A stretch of 5,267 nucleotides of DNA from the NCBI GenBank assembly GCA_946404705.1, contig CAMJES010000174.1:1-5267 (forward strand). The letters run 5' to 3'. The position numbers and the translations under genes are program-made. Below, piece after piece: positions 1 through 5,221 of this stretch (its first letter is position 1; every line of letters begins with the position of its first letter). This DNA comes from an uncultured Ruminococcus sp. (GTDB lineage Bacteria; Bacillota; Clostridia; Oscillospirales; Ruminococcaceae). The notes below the pieces were generated by a model. The model saw only the letters and a list, made by a program, of their open reading frames with translations, did not search any database and had not been told where the DNA came from.

Positions 1-46
1 ACCACCGAGATCTACACTCTTTCCCTACACGACGCTCTTCCGATCT
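1..46 (+). other. Illumina P5/TruSeq universal adapter (artefact)
   Basis: These 46 bases match, from memory, the 3' part of the Illumina universal (P5-side) adapter, which ends in GCTCTTCCGATCT. They are synthetic, not genomic. The exact reverse complement closes the window at 5222-5267. The insert begins at about position 47. Any reading frame entering this stretch is false, and the obgE frame does enter it. Confidence 0.98.
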
Positions 47-1241
47 CCGTGTTGCGCAGAACTCGCTGGAAGTATTGAAGCGACGAATAATCGTCCATAT
101 CAACAGTTCGCATAATGTTTTCAAGCCACGGAGCTTCAACATAGTAAACAGCGTCATCTCCACGGGTAATTTCAAATTTTTCGCCCATTCCTGCGCGTTC
201 GTCAAGCTCTTTCTGCGTCATAGGCTCAGGTTCATATTCCTTTATCGGCGGAAGAGTGTCAAGCTTTGCGGAAACAGCAGCCATAAGCTCCTTTGTACCC
301 TGAGTTGTAGCAGCGGATATCTGATAAAACTCAAGTCCCTTGCTTTCTATATAGGACTTAAACTCCTCTATCTGCTCGGGCGAAGCCATATCACACTTGT
401 TTGCGGCAACTATCTGAGGTCTGTCAGCAAGATCCTCGCTGAAATTGCGAAGCTCTCTGTTGATTATCTCAAAATCATCCTTCGGGTCACGTCCCTCAAC
501 GCCCGAAACATCGACAACATGAACAATCAGCCTGCATCGGTCAACGTGGCGCAGAAATTCGTGTCCAAGACCTACACCCTCGCTTGCTCCCTCGATAAGT
601 CCCGGAATATCCGCCATAACGAATGATTTTCCTTCGCTTATCTTTACAACTCCAAGAACGGGCGTAAGCGTTGTGAAGTGGTAATTTGCAATCTTAGGCT
701 TTGCTGCAGAAACGACCGAGATAAGTGTTGATTTTCCGACATTCGGGAAACCTACCAAACCAACATCCGCAAGCAGCTTAAGTTCAAGAGTTACTTCGAA
801 TTCTTCACCTATAAATCCCGGCTTGGCAAATTTCGGTATCTGTCTTGTAGGCGTAGCAAATCGGGCATTTCCTTTGCCGCCCTTGCCACCCCTTGCAATA
901 ATTTTGGGTTCATCCGAGGACATATCGGCCATTATTCTGCCGGTCGCAGCGTCACGGACAACCGTTCCCCTCGGAACTTTTATTATCAGATCGGGAGCAT
1001 TTCTTCCGGTGCAGTTTCCTGCGCCGCCGTTCTGCCCCTTTTCAGCGACATATTTACGCTTATATCTGAAATCAATAAGCGTTGATATATTGGTATCAAC
1101 AACGAAAACAATATCTCCGCCTTTTCCGCCGTCGCCGCCATCGGGGCCTCCCGCAGCGACATATTTCTCGCGGTGGAATGAAACAGCGCCATCGCCGCCG
1201 TTGCCTGCTTTAATATAGATCTTAGCCTTATCAACGAACAT
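47..1241 (-). CDS. obgE: Obg family GTPase ObgE/CgtA, 3'-truncated by adapter
   Basis: Obg-family GTPase, a cytosolic protein that binds the 50S subunit and acts in late ribosome assembly and in growth and stress control. The first 398 residues are genuine. The glycine-rich Obg fold spans about 1-158, with GGPDGGDGGKGG near 31-42. The GTPase domain carries G1 GFPNVGKST (164-172), the switch I TLTP (191-194), G3 DIPGLIEGA (211-219), G4 NKCD (281-284) and G5 SAAT (309-312). A C-terminal OCT domain starts near 355. The ATG at 1239-1241 is preceded by GGAG (plus-strand ctcc 1248-1251) at 6 nt spacing, and the protein opens with the family-typical MFVDKAKI. Firmicute Obg proteins are about 425-430 residues, so roughly 30 residues of OCT are missing. 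The frame runs on through the adapter to a false stop at 12-14, giving a false tail EIGRASCRERV. The gene has its own promoter rather than reading through from rpmA. Confidence 0.97.
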
Positions 1242-1340
1242 ATAATACTCCGTTCCAAGGAATACGTCAAACTGTCGGACAGACCCCGTCTGACCTTATT
1301 CCTAAATCAAGCGGCATTGCCGCATTCAGACATTAAAATA
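1242..1340 (-). promoter_or_regulatory. obgE 5' leader with three potential stem-loops
   Basis: About 99 nt lie between the predicted obgE transcription start and its ATG, long for a simple leader. Read on the minus strand, three hairpins can form in order: GCGGC-AAT-GCCGC (1311-1323); GG-U-CAGAC-GGG-GUCUG-U-CC with one U·U mismatch (1277-1295); and GUAUUCC-UUGGAAC-GGAGUAU (1245-1265). The last one contains the GGAG ribosome binding site in its 3' arm and includes two G·U pairs. Neither upstream hairpin is followed by a U-run, so they do not look like terminators. I do not recognise a known riboswitch or leader family. Regulation of obgE translation by this structure is inference. Confidence 0.45.
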
Positions 1341-1346
1341 CATTAT

Positions 1347-1376
1347 ATTATACCACATTTTTTGAATAGTTGTCAA
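1347..1376 (-). promoter_or_regulatory. Sigma-A promoter for obgE
   Basis: On the minus strand a perfect -35 TTGACA (1371-1376) is followed after 18 nt by a perfect -10 TATAAT (1347-1352). The TGG directly upstream of the -10 forms an extended -10 (TGn) element. Transcription would start near 1340. The promoter lies just downstream of the rpmA terminator, so obgE is expected to be transcribed independently of rplU-rpmA. Confidence 0.88.
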
Positions 1377-1409
1377 TAATTTTGGGATAAAATCTATTTT
1401 GTTAAGGGC

Positions 1410-1444
1410 AAAAAAACAAAAGGGATAGAAAACCTATCCCTTTT
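1410..1444 (-). terminator. Rho-independent terminator after rpmA
   Basis: Read on the minus strand, an 11-bp perfect stem AAAAGGGATAG / CTATCCCTTTT (arms 1434-1444 and 1418-1428) has the loop GTTTT. It is followed by one G and then seven T residues (1410-1416). It begins 18 nt after the rpmA stop codon. It should end most rplU-rpmA transcripts before obgE. Confidence 0.9.
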
Positions 1445-1462
1445 AAAAGTCAGAATATGAAA

Positions 1463-1720
1463 TTAGTCAGCAGTATAAACGCTTACCTTCTTGCGGTCGC
1501 GTCCAACGCGCTCAAATCTTACAGTTCCGTCAACCTTTGCGAAAAGTGTATTATCGGAACCCATACCAACGCCTTCACCTGGGTGAATGTGTGTACCTCT
1601 CTGACGAACAAGGATGTTGCCGGCAACTACTGCCTGGCCGTCTGCTCTCTTAACACCAAGACGCTTGGATTCTGAATCACGTCCGTTCTTGGTGGAGCCC
1701 ATACCCTTTTTATGTGCCAT
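1463..1720 (-). CDS. rpmA: 50S ribosomal protein L27 (bL27)
   Basis: Ribosomal protein bL27 of the large subunit, whose N-terminal tail reaches the peptidyl transferase centre. It has 85 residues, the usual size of the mature protein. The family hallmark GNILVRQRGT sits at 34-43, followed by HIHPG and the conserved DNTLFAK (56-62). The N-terminus is MAHKKGMGSTKNGRDS. Most Firmicutes make L27 with a short hydrophobic extension (ending like LFA or FFA before the HKKG/SKKG) that the protease Prp removes. Here there is none: an in-frame stop lies at 1727-1729, only two codons upstream of the ATG. The prp/ysxB gene normally found between rplU and rpmA is also absent, since only 48 nt separate the two genes. 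The gene is cotranscribed with rplU and followed by a strong terminator. Confidence 0.98.
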   Translation of the reverse strand: MAHKKGMGSTKNGRDSESKRLGVKRADGQAVVAGNILVRQRGTHIHPGEGVGMGSDNTLFAKVDGTVRFERVGRDRKKVSVYTAD

Positions 1721-1731
1721 ATTGAATTACA

Positions 1732-1736
1732 CCTCC
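1732..1736 (-). promoter_or_regulatory. rpmA ribosome binding site fixing an extension-free start
   Basis: On the minus strand GGAGG (within GGAGGTG) lies 11 nt before the rpmA ATG. The in-frame TAA at 1727-1729 falls between this site and the ATG, so translation from it cannot include any longer N-terminus. This decides the start at MAHKKG. Confidence 0.85.
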
Positions 1737-1768
1737 GTTAAATAAAATAACTGTTTGTGGATAAGAAC

Positions 1769-2083
1769 TTATGCCTTGATAGCGTCGATTCTTACTTTTG
1801 TGTAAGGCTGTCTGTGACCCTGCTTCTTGTGAGAAGAGCCCTTCTTAGGCTTGTAAGTGAAAACAGTGATCTTCTTAGCCTTGCCGTTCTTAAGAACCTT
1901 AGCCTCAACTGCTGCACCGTCAACATACGGAGCGCCAACAACGAGACCGCTGTCCTTACCTACAGCAATAACCTTGTCAAAGTTGACAGAATCATCAGCG
2001 TTAACGTCGAGCTTTTCGATATAGATCTCATCGCCCTCGCATACCTGATACTGTTTTCCGCCTGTTTCAATAATAGCGTACAT
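1769..2083 (-). CDS. rplU: 50S ribosomal protein L21 (bL21)
   Basis: Ribosomal protein bL21, a 23S rRNA-binding protein of the large subunit. It has 104 residues, close to the 103 of E. coli. The start MYAIIETGGKQYQV is the canonical L21 N-terminus. The C-terminal signature KKQGHRQPYTKVRI is at about 86-99, and the basic stretch around 78-87 fits rRNA contact. The frame is open upstream to an ATG at 2141-2143. I chose the ATG at 2081-2083 because the family alignment begins there and because AGGTG (2092-2096) lies 8 nt upstream. It is the first gene of the rplU-rpmA unit, driven by a perfect-consensus promoter and preceded by a likely L21 leader RNA. Confidence 0.97.
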   Translation of the reverse strand: MYAIIETGGKQYQVCEGDEIYIEKLDVNADDSVNFDKVIAVGKDSGLVVGAPYVDGAAVEAKVLKNGKAKKITVFTYKPKKGSSHKKQGHRQPYTKVRIDAIKA

Positions 2084-2170
2084 TAAAATGGCACCTGCCT
2101 TTTCTATAAACTCGCTGTAACAATAGGCGTATGCAATAAGCATATCTTTAAAGAGCCTAAGACATGCGGC
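2084..2170 (-). ncRNA. Probable L21 leader RNA (autoregulatory 5' UTR of rplU)
   Basis: About 86 nt lie between the predicted transcription start and the rplU ATG. On the minus strand an outer stem UAGGC/GCCUA (2155-2159 with 2124-2128) encloses an inner hairpin UAUGC-UUAUU-GCAUA (2140-2144 with 2130-2134). A single-stranded stretch containing ACAGCGAGUUUAUA and then the ribosome binding site follow. Low-GC Gram-positive bacteria carry the Rfam family 'L21 leader' at exactly this place, thought to bind L21 and repress translation. Position, length and the GUUACAGCGAG-like block fit my memory of it, but I have not run a covariance model. Confidence 0.6.
2092..2096 (-). promoter_or_regulatory. 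rplU ribosome binding site
   Basis: On the minus strand AGGTG ends 8 nt before the ATG at 2081-2083. It supports starting L21 at MYAII rather than at the upstream in-frame ATG (2141-2143), which has no Shine-Dalgarno and lies inside the leader hairpin. The site sits within GGCAGGTGCC (2090-2099), so it could be partly masked by a weak 3-bp GGC/GCC stem. Confidence 0.75.
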
Positions 2171-2176
2171 TTAATT

Positions 2177-2205
2177 ATTATACCATTTGGATAATAATTT
2201 GTCAA
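2177..2205 (-). promoter_or_regulatory. Perfect-consensus sigma-A promoter for rplU-rpmA
   Basis: On the minus strand TTGACA (2200-2205) is followed after exactly 17 nt by TATAAT (2177-2182), with TGG directly upstream of the -10 as an extended element. A-rich runs just upstream of the -35 (about 2207-2230 on the plus strand, read as A-tracts on the minus) resemble an UP element. Start of transcription is expected near 2170. Such strength fits a ribosomal protein operon. Confidence 0.93.
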
Positions 2206-2390
2206 GCTTTTTTATCAGCTTTTAAAAAAATTACAATTTTAGCACTTTTGCTGTCAAATTATAGCCAATTTATAGGCACATTTAACAAACGTAATAAATA
2301 ATTAATAAAATATACATCAACGCATAATACATTCTTACTAAAATATGTTAAAATATATAGTAATCTATTTTATCCCGGAGGCATTGTTAT
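2206..2390. other. AT-rich divergent intergenic region
   Basis: This is the remainder of the 307-base stretch between the divergent rplU and the unknown plus-strand gene. It is very AT-rich, and I see no open reading frame of coding character, no tRNA and no strong hairpin. It should hold the promoter of the plus-strand gene and upstream activating A-tracts for rplU. Confidence 0.6.
2282..2311 (+). promoter_or_regulatory. Candidate promoter for the unknown plus-strand gene
   Basis: TTAACA (2282-2287) and TAAAAT (2306-2311) each match the sigma-A consensus at five of six bases, with an 18-nt spacer. This would give a leader of about 70 nt to the ATG at 2391. The region is so AT-rich that chance matches are likely, so this is only the best candidate I see. 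Confidence 0.35.
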
Positions 2391-3128
2391 ATGGCAAAAG
2401 AAAAAGAGAAAAAAGAAAAAGTCAAAAAGGAAAAAGAACCTGCTGCGCCAAAACCAGAAAAAGCGCCGAAGAAGAAAAATTCTGTTCAAACAAATCCGAT
2501 ATTAAAGCTTGAAAAACCCGAAAAAGTTGAACTTCAGAATTTTCTTTTCGGAACGGCTGAGAAAAAACTGATGGTTTCCGATGATTTTCTGAATGAAATG
2601 ACCATAAAATACATATCCAAGAGAATGAAGATAATAAACACCGCTTTTTCAAATCTTCATACAACACGATCTGCGGCTTTCTTTTTCAGAAATACTGCCG
2701 AAATTGAAAAACTTATCGAAGATCTTATCATACTTGAAAAATACTATCCGTTTAAAAACCCGGTTCCAAGCATCTACAAGCGAAATTATCTGGCACATAA
2801 ACCTGCGGCAATTACAGGTATGATCAACCGAATAATGAAATCCGCCTTTCAGAAGTTTCCGCTTAAAGAAAACACTCCTCCAGAAGAAATTGATCCAAAG
2901 GCAATGGCGTATTATGATGACGTTATCAGCGAATTGATAACTCAAAAGGAAAACTTCTCCGAACAGGATATGGAAATGATTAATTCATTTTATATTCGTG
3001 TCCACGGAGAACAGAACGAGGAACCCGAAGAACCGATTGAAACTTCGGAACCCGATGAAGAAAACATATCATCGGACGAAGCCTCCGAGGAAAGCTTTGA
3101 TTTGAATTTAGACGGCGAAGAAGTGTAA
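2391..3128 (+). CDS. Uncharacterised protein, basic N-terminus and acidic C-terminal tail
   Basis: I do not recognise this 245-residue protein. The start is supported by GGAGG (2377-2381) at 9 nt spacing. Residues 1-30 are a lysine-rich, low-complexity segment with 13 lysines. Residues about 50-205 form a probably helical core with a hydrophobic-basic middle (FFFRNTAEIEKLIEDLIILE near 97-116; NYLAHKPAAITGMINRIMK near 132-150). Residues 207-245 are acidic, with 18 Asp/Glu and no Lys or Arg. There is no signal peptide, no clear membrane segment and no recognisable catalytic motif, so it is likely cytosolic. The charge layout could suit binding to nucleic acid or ribosomes, or intramolecular neutralisation, but that is inference. 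It diverges from rplU, converges on recN and ends at a strong terminator, so it is probably monocistronic. The start, terminator and composition support a real gene. Confidence 0.88.
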   Translation: MAKEKEKKEKVKKEKEPAAPKPEKAPKKKNSVQTNPILKLEKPEKVELQNFLFGTAEKKLMVSDDFLNEMTIKYISKRMKIINTAFSNLHTTRSAAFFFRNTAEIEKLIEDLIILEKYYPFKNPVPSIYKRNYLAHKPAAITGMINRIMKSAFQKFPLKENTPPEEIDPKAMAYYDDVISELITQKENFSEQDMEMINSFYIRVHGEQNEEPEEPIETSEPDEENISSDEASEESFDLNLDGEEV

Positions 3129-3142
3129 AAGCTTCTCACCCC

Positions 3143-3175
3143 AAAAACAGCCTGTGTTTTGCAGGCTGTTTTTTT
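3143..3175 (+). terminator. Rho-independent terminator between converging genes
   Basis: A 12-bp perfect stem AAAAACAGCCTG / CAGGCTGTTTTT (3143-3154 and 3162-3173) has a 7-nt loop and runs into seven T residues (3169-3175). It starts 15 nt after the plus-strand stop codon. Read on the minus strand the same hairpin follows recN directly, with five T residues in its 3' arm, so it may also end recN transcripts, probably less efficiently. Confidence 0.92.
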
Positions 3176-4868
3176 ATGATTTTAAAATACGGCCGTATAT
3201 CTCATCCCGTGAAGTAAGCTGTTCTCTGGCAGTTTCAAGTGTAGAGTCGGTAATATTGTCGCCGCCTATGATACGCGCGATCTCTCCAACTCTTGAATCC
3301 TCATCCAGAACGGTAACTTCTGTGAATGTTCTGTTGTCCTTGGTCGTTTTTTCAATGTACAGATGACTGTCCGCCATTGCTGCGATCTGCGCAAGGTGAG
3401 TTACGCACAAAACCTGACGATTTCGTGAGATCTCGCGAAGCTTAACTCCGATTTTCTGCGCAGCCTTGCCGCTTACGCCCGTGTCTATTTCATCAAATAT
3501 CATTGTTGGAACATCATCTTTTTCAGCCGTCACATTTTTTATTGCAAGCATGATTCGCGAAAGCTCACCGCCGGAAGCTATTTTTGCGATAGGCTTTGGC
3601 GGCTCGCCTGCATTAACGGATATAAGCAGCTCCATTGTGTCCATACCCGAGCTTGTCAGCTTTCCGAGAGTTTGCGATATCTCAAGCTTAACATTGGGCA
3701 TATCAAGGAATTTCAGTTCATTTTCAATTTTCGAAGAAAGCAGTTCAGCCGCTTCACGCCGCTTTTGCGATAAGTTCTTCGCCTTTCCGCTCACTTCTAT
3801 CAAAAGCGCATTTTTTTCCGCTGTTATCCTTGTGATCTCTTCCGTGTTGTCGATAAGCTCAGCAGCCTCCTTCTGTGCCGCGTTGTACTTTTCTATTACA
3901 TCCTTCAGTTCGGGGCCGTATTTCTTTTTTACAGAGATTAGCGTATCTCTCCTGCCGTCAAGATAGGCAAGCCGTTTTTCATCTACATCAATGCTGTCGT
4001 TGATACTTTTTATAGAATCAGCAATATCGGCAGCTTCAATTTTAAGGCTTTCGAGCCGAGCCGTTATTTCATCAAGCGAAGGCATAATATCCGAATAACG
4101 TTTTATCGCAGCTATCGTATCACTTATCACACCGCAAATTCCATCGCTGTCATCATCTCCGGAGATTTCTTCCGCAGAAGATGTCAAAACCTTTGAAATT
4201 GAACTGCTGTTGCTGATAACGGTGAATTCTTTTTCAATTTTTTCATCCTCATTTTCATCGGATATCTGAGCTTCCTTAATTTCATTTGTCATTCCCCTGA
4301 GTGCTTCAAGCCGCGTCAGTTTTTCCGATTCATTGTCGGAAAGCTTTTTTATCCGCCGTGAGATATCTTGTAATTTATGAAAGCTTTCGCGGTAATCATC
4401 AATATCCTTTTGGATTCCGGCAAAATTATCAACAATGTCAATATGTTTTTCCGGATACATAAGGATCCTGCTGTCATGCTGACCGTGAACGTCAATAAGA
4501 GTAATTCCGATTTCCTTTAAAACAGAAACGGATGAAGTCCGTGAGTTGATACGGACGCTGCTGCCGCCGTCAGATGAAATGATCCTTGTTATAAGCAGTT
4601 CATCATCCGAATAGTCGATCCCGAATTCATCGAGTTTTTCTTTTGTTTCATCGGAAAGCTGCTTAAAAAGCGCAGTAACAGACGCTTTGTCGCATCCGGA
4701 ACGGACAATATCCTTGCTTACTCTTTTGCCGAGAACCGCATTTATTCCGTTAATAAGTATGGATTTACCTGCACCTGTTTCACCTGTAAAAACATTAAAA
4801 TCATCGGAAAACGGTATGACCGCGTGTTCAATTACAGCAAGATTTTCAATACATAGCTCACAAAGCAT
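3174..4868 (-). CDS. recN: DNA repair protein RecN (SMC-like ATPase)
   Basis: RecN is an SMC-family ATPase that acts early at DNA double-strand breaks, helping hold or gather ends for RecA-dependent repair on the nucleoid. At 564 residues it has the usual full length. The N-terminal head half carries Walker A GETGAGKS (29-36) and the Q-loop region DVHGQHD (126-132). A central stretch of about 155-380, rich in Glu, Lys, Asp and Ser, is the coiled-coil arms with a short turn. The C-terminal head half has the ABC signature ASGGELSR (431-438), Walker B with catalytic Glu MIFDEID (456-462) and the H-loop THLAQIA (490-496). All ATPase motifs are intact. The ATG at 4866-4868 has AGAGG upstream at about 10 nt, and MLCELCIENLAVIE is a normal RecN start. 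It lies 20 nt downstream of argR, the standard Firmicute order, and is probably cotranscribed with it. Its stop codon abuts the shared terminator stem. Confidence 0.97.
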   Translation of the reverse strand: MLCELCIENLAVIEHAVIPFSDDFNVFTGETGAGKSILINGINAVLGKRVSKDIVRSGCDKASVTALFKQLSDETKEKLDEFGIDYSDDELLITRIISSDGGSSVRINSRTSSVSVLKEIGITLIDVHGQHDSRILMYPEKHIDIVDNFAGIQKDIDDYRESFHKLQDISRRIKKLSDNESEKLTRLEALRGMTNEIKEAQISDENEDEKIEKEFTVISNSSSISKVLTSSAEEISGDDDSDGICGVISDTIAAIKRYSDIMPSLDEITARLESLKIEAADIADSIKSINDSIDVDEKRLAYLDGRRDTLISVKKKYGPELKDVIEKYNAAQKEAAELIDNTEEITRITAEKNALLIEVSGKAKNLSQKRREAAELLSSKIENELKFLDMPNVKLEISQTLGKLTSSGMDTMELLISVNAGEPPKPIAKIASGGELSRIMLAIKNVTAEKDDVPTMIFDEIDTGVSGKAAQKIGVKLREISRNRQVLCVTHLAQIAAMADSHLYIEKTTKDNRTFTEVTVLDEDSRVGEIARIIGGDNITDSTLETAREQLTSRDEIYGRILKS

Positions 4869-4888
4869 AAATAAATTTCCTCTGTTTT

Positions 4889-5221
4889 TTACAATATCAT
4901 ATCACGAAGGCTGCCGCACAGATCTGCTGCAGCTTTTTCACTTGGCATAAGAACAAAAATAGTATCATCGCCTGCGATAGTACCGACAATCCCCATATTA
5001 TCCATTTTATCAAGAGTTGCGCAAGCTGCCTGAGCCATGCCGGTATGGCATTTCAGCACTATCATATTCATTGCATATACAATATCACGAACGGAGTCCT
5101 TTAATATCGGCGGACAATCAATAAGGTCTTTAAGCGGCGTTATGTATTTATAAACACCGTCAGCTTCTTTTTTCAGATTAAGTTCGTTTATATCACGGGA
5201 AAGCGTTGCCTGAGTAACATT
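4889..5221 (-). CDS. argR: Arginine repressor ArgR/AhrC, N-terminus cut off by insert end
   Basis: ArgR is a hexameric, arginine-dependent DNA-binding regulator of arginine synthesis and breakdown genes. The insert holds the last 110 codons plus the stop (4889-4891). No start codon is present in the insert: the frame runs open to 5221, where adapter begins. An internal ATG at 5069-5071 is not the start. The first residues, NVTQATLSRDINELNL, are the recognition part of the winged helix-turn-helix (ATLSRDI is typical), followed by the wing and DGVYKYITP. The C-terminal domain has the trimer-interface segment HTGMAQAACATLD and the arginine-binding motif GTIAGDDTIFVL, including the paired Asp residues. 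Full-length homologues are about 150 residues, so roughly 40 N-terminal residues are missing. It is followed by recN after 20 nt. In Firmicutes a tlyA-like rRNA methylase gene often precedes it, which would be outside this window. Confidence 0.95.
   Translation of the reverse strand, partial: NVTQATLSRDINELNLKKEADGVYKYITPLKDLIDCPPILKDSVRDIVYAMNMIVLKCHTGMAQAACATLDKMDNMGIVGTIAGDDTIFVLMPSEKAAADLCGSLRDMIL

Noticed and set aside
75..626. Plus-strand open frame opposite obgE
   Set aside because: It lies antisense to a clearly conserved gene, has no recognisable family, and its composition is that of an antisense shadow.
823..1218. Plus-strand open frame with Pro/Ser/Phe-rich product
   Set aside because: It is the antisense of the glycine-rich Obg domain; Gly codons read in reverse give the prolines. 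It is not a real gene.
1757..2086. Plus-strand open frame opposite rplU
   Set aside because: It overlaps the whole of a conserved ribosomal protein gene on the other strand and has no ribosome binding site or family similarity that I can see.
2090..2099. GGCAGGTGCC palindrome as a strong RBS-masking hairpin of rplU
   Set aside because: Only a 3-bp stem with a 4-nt loop is possible, too weak to claim as a separate regulatory element.
2084..2143. A 20-residue N-terminal extension of L21 from an upstream in-frame ATG
   Set aside because: L21 proteins begin at MYAII, the ribosome binding site fits the ATG at 2081-2083, and the upstream ATG lies inside the leader hairpin without a Shine-Dalgarno.
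2252..2263. A second TATAAT (2258-2263) and TTGACA (2252-2257) on the minus strand upstream of the rplU promoter
   Set aside because: The two hexamers are adjacent in the wrong order and neither has a good partner at 16-18 nt. They are most likely chance matches in AT-rich DNA.
3466..3966. Plus-strand Ser/Phe-rich open frame inside recN
   Set aside because: It is antisense to the RecN coiled coil and C-terminal head. The residue bias comes from reversed Glu/Lys/Asp codons.
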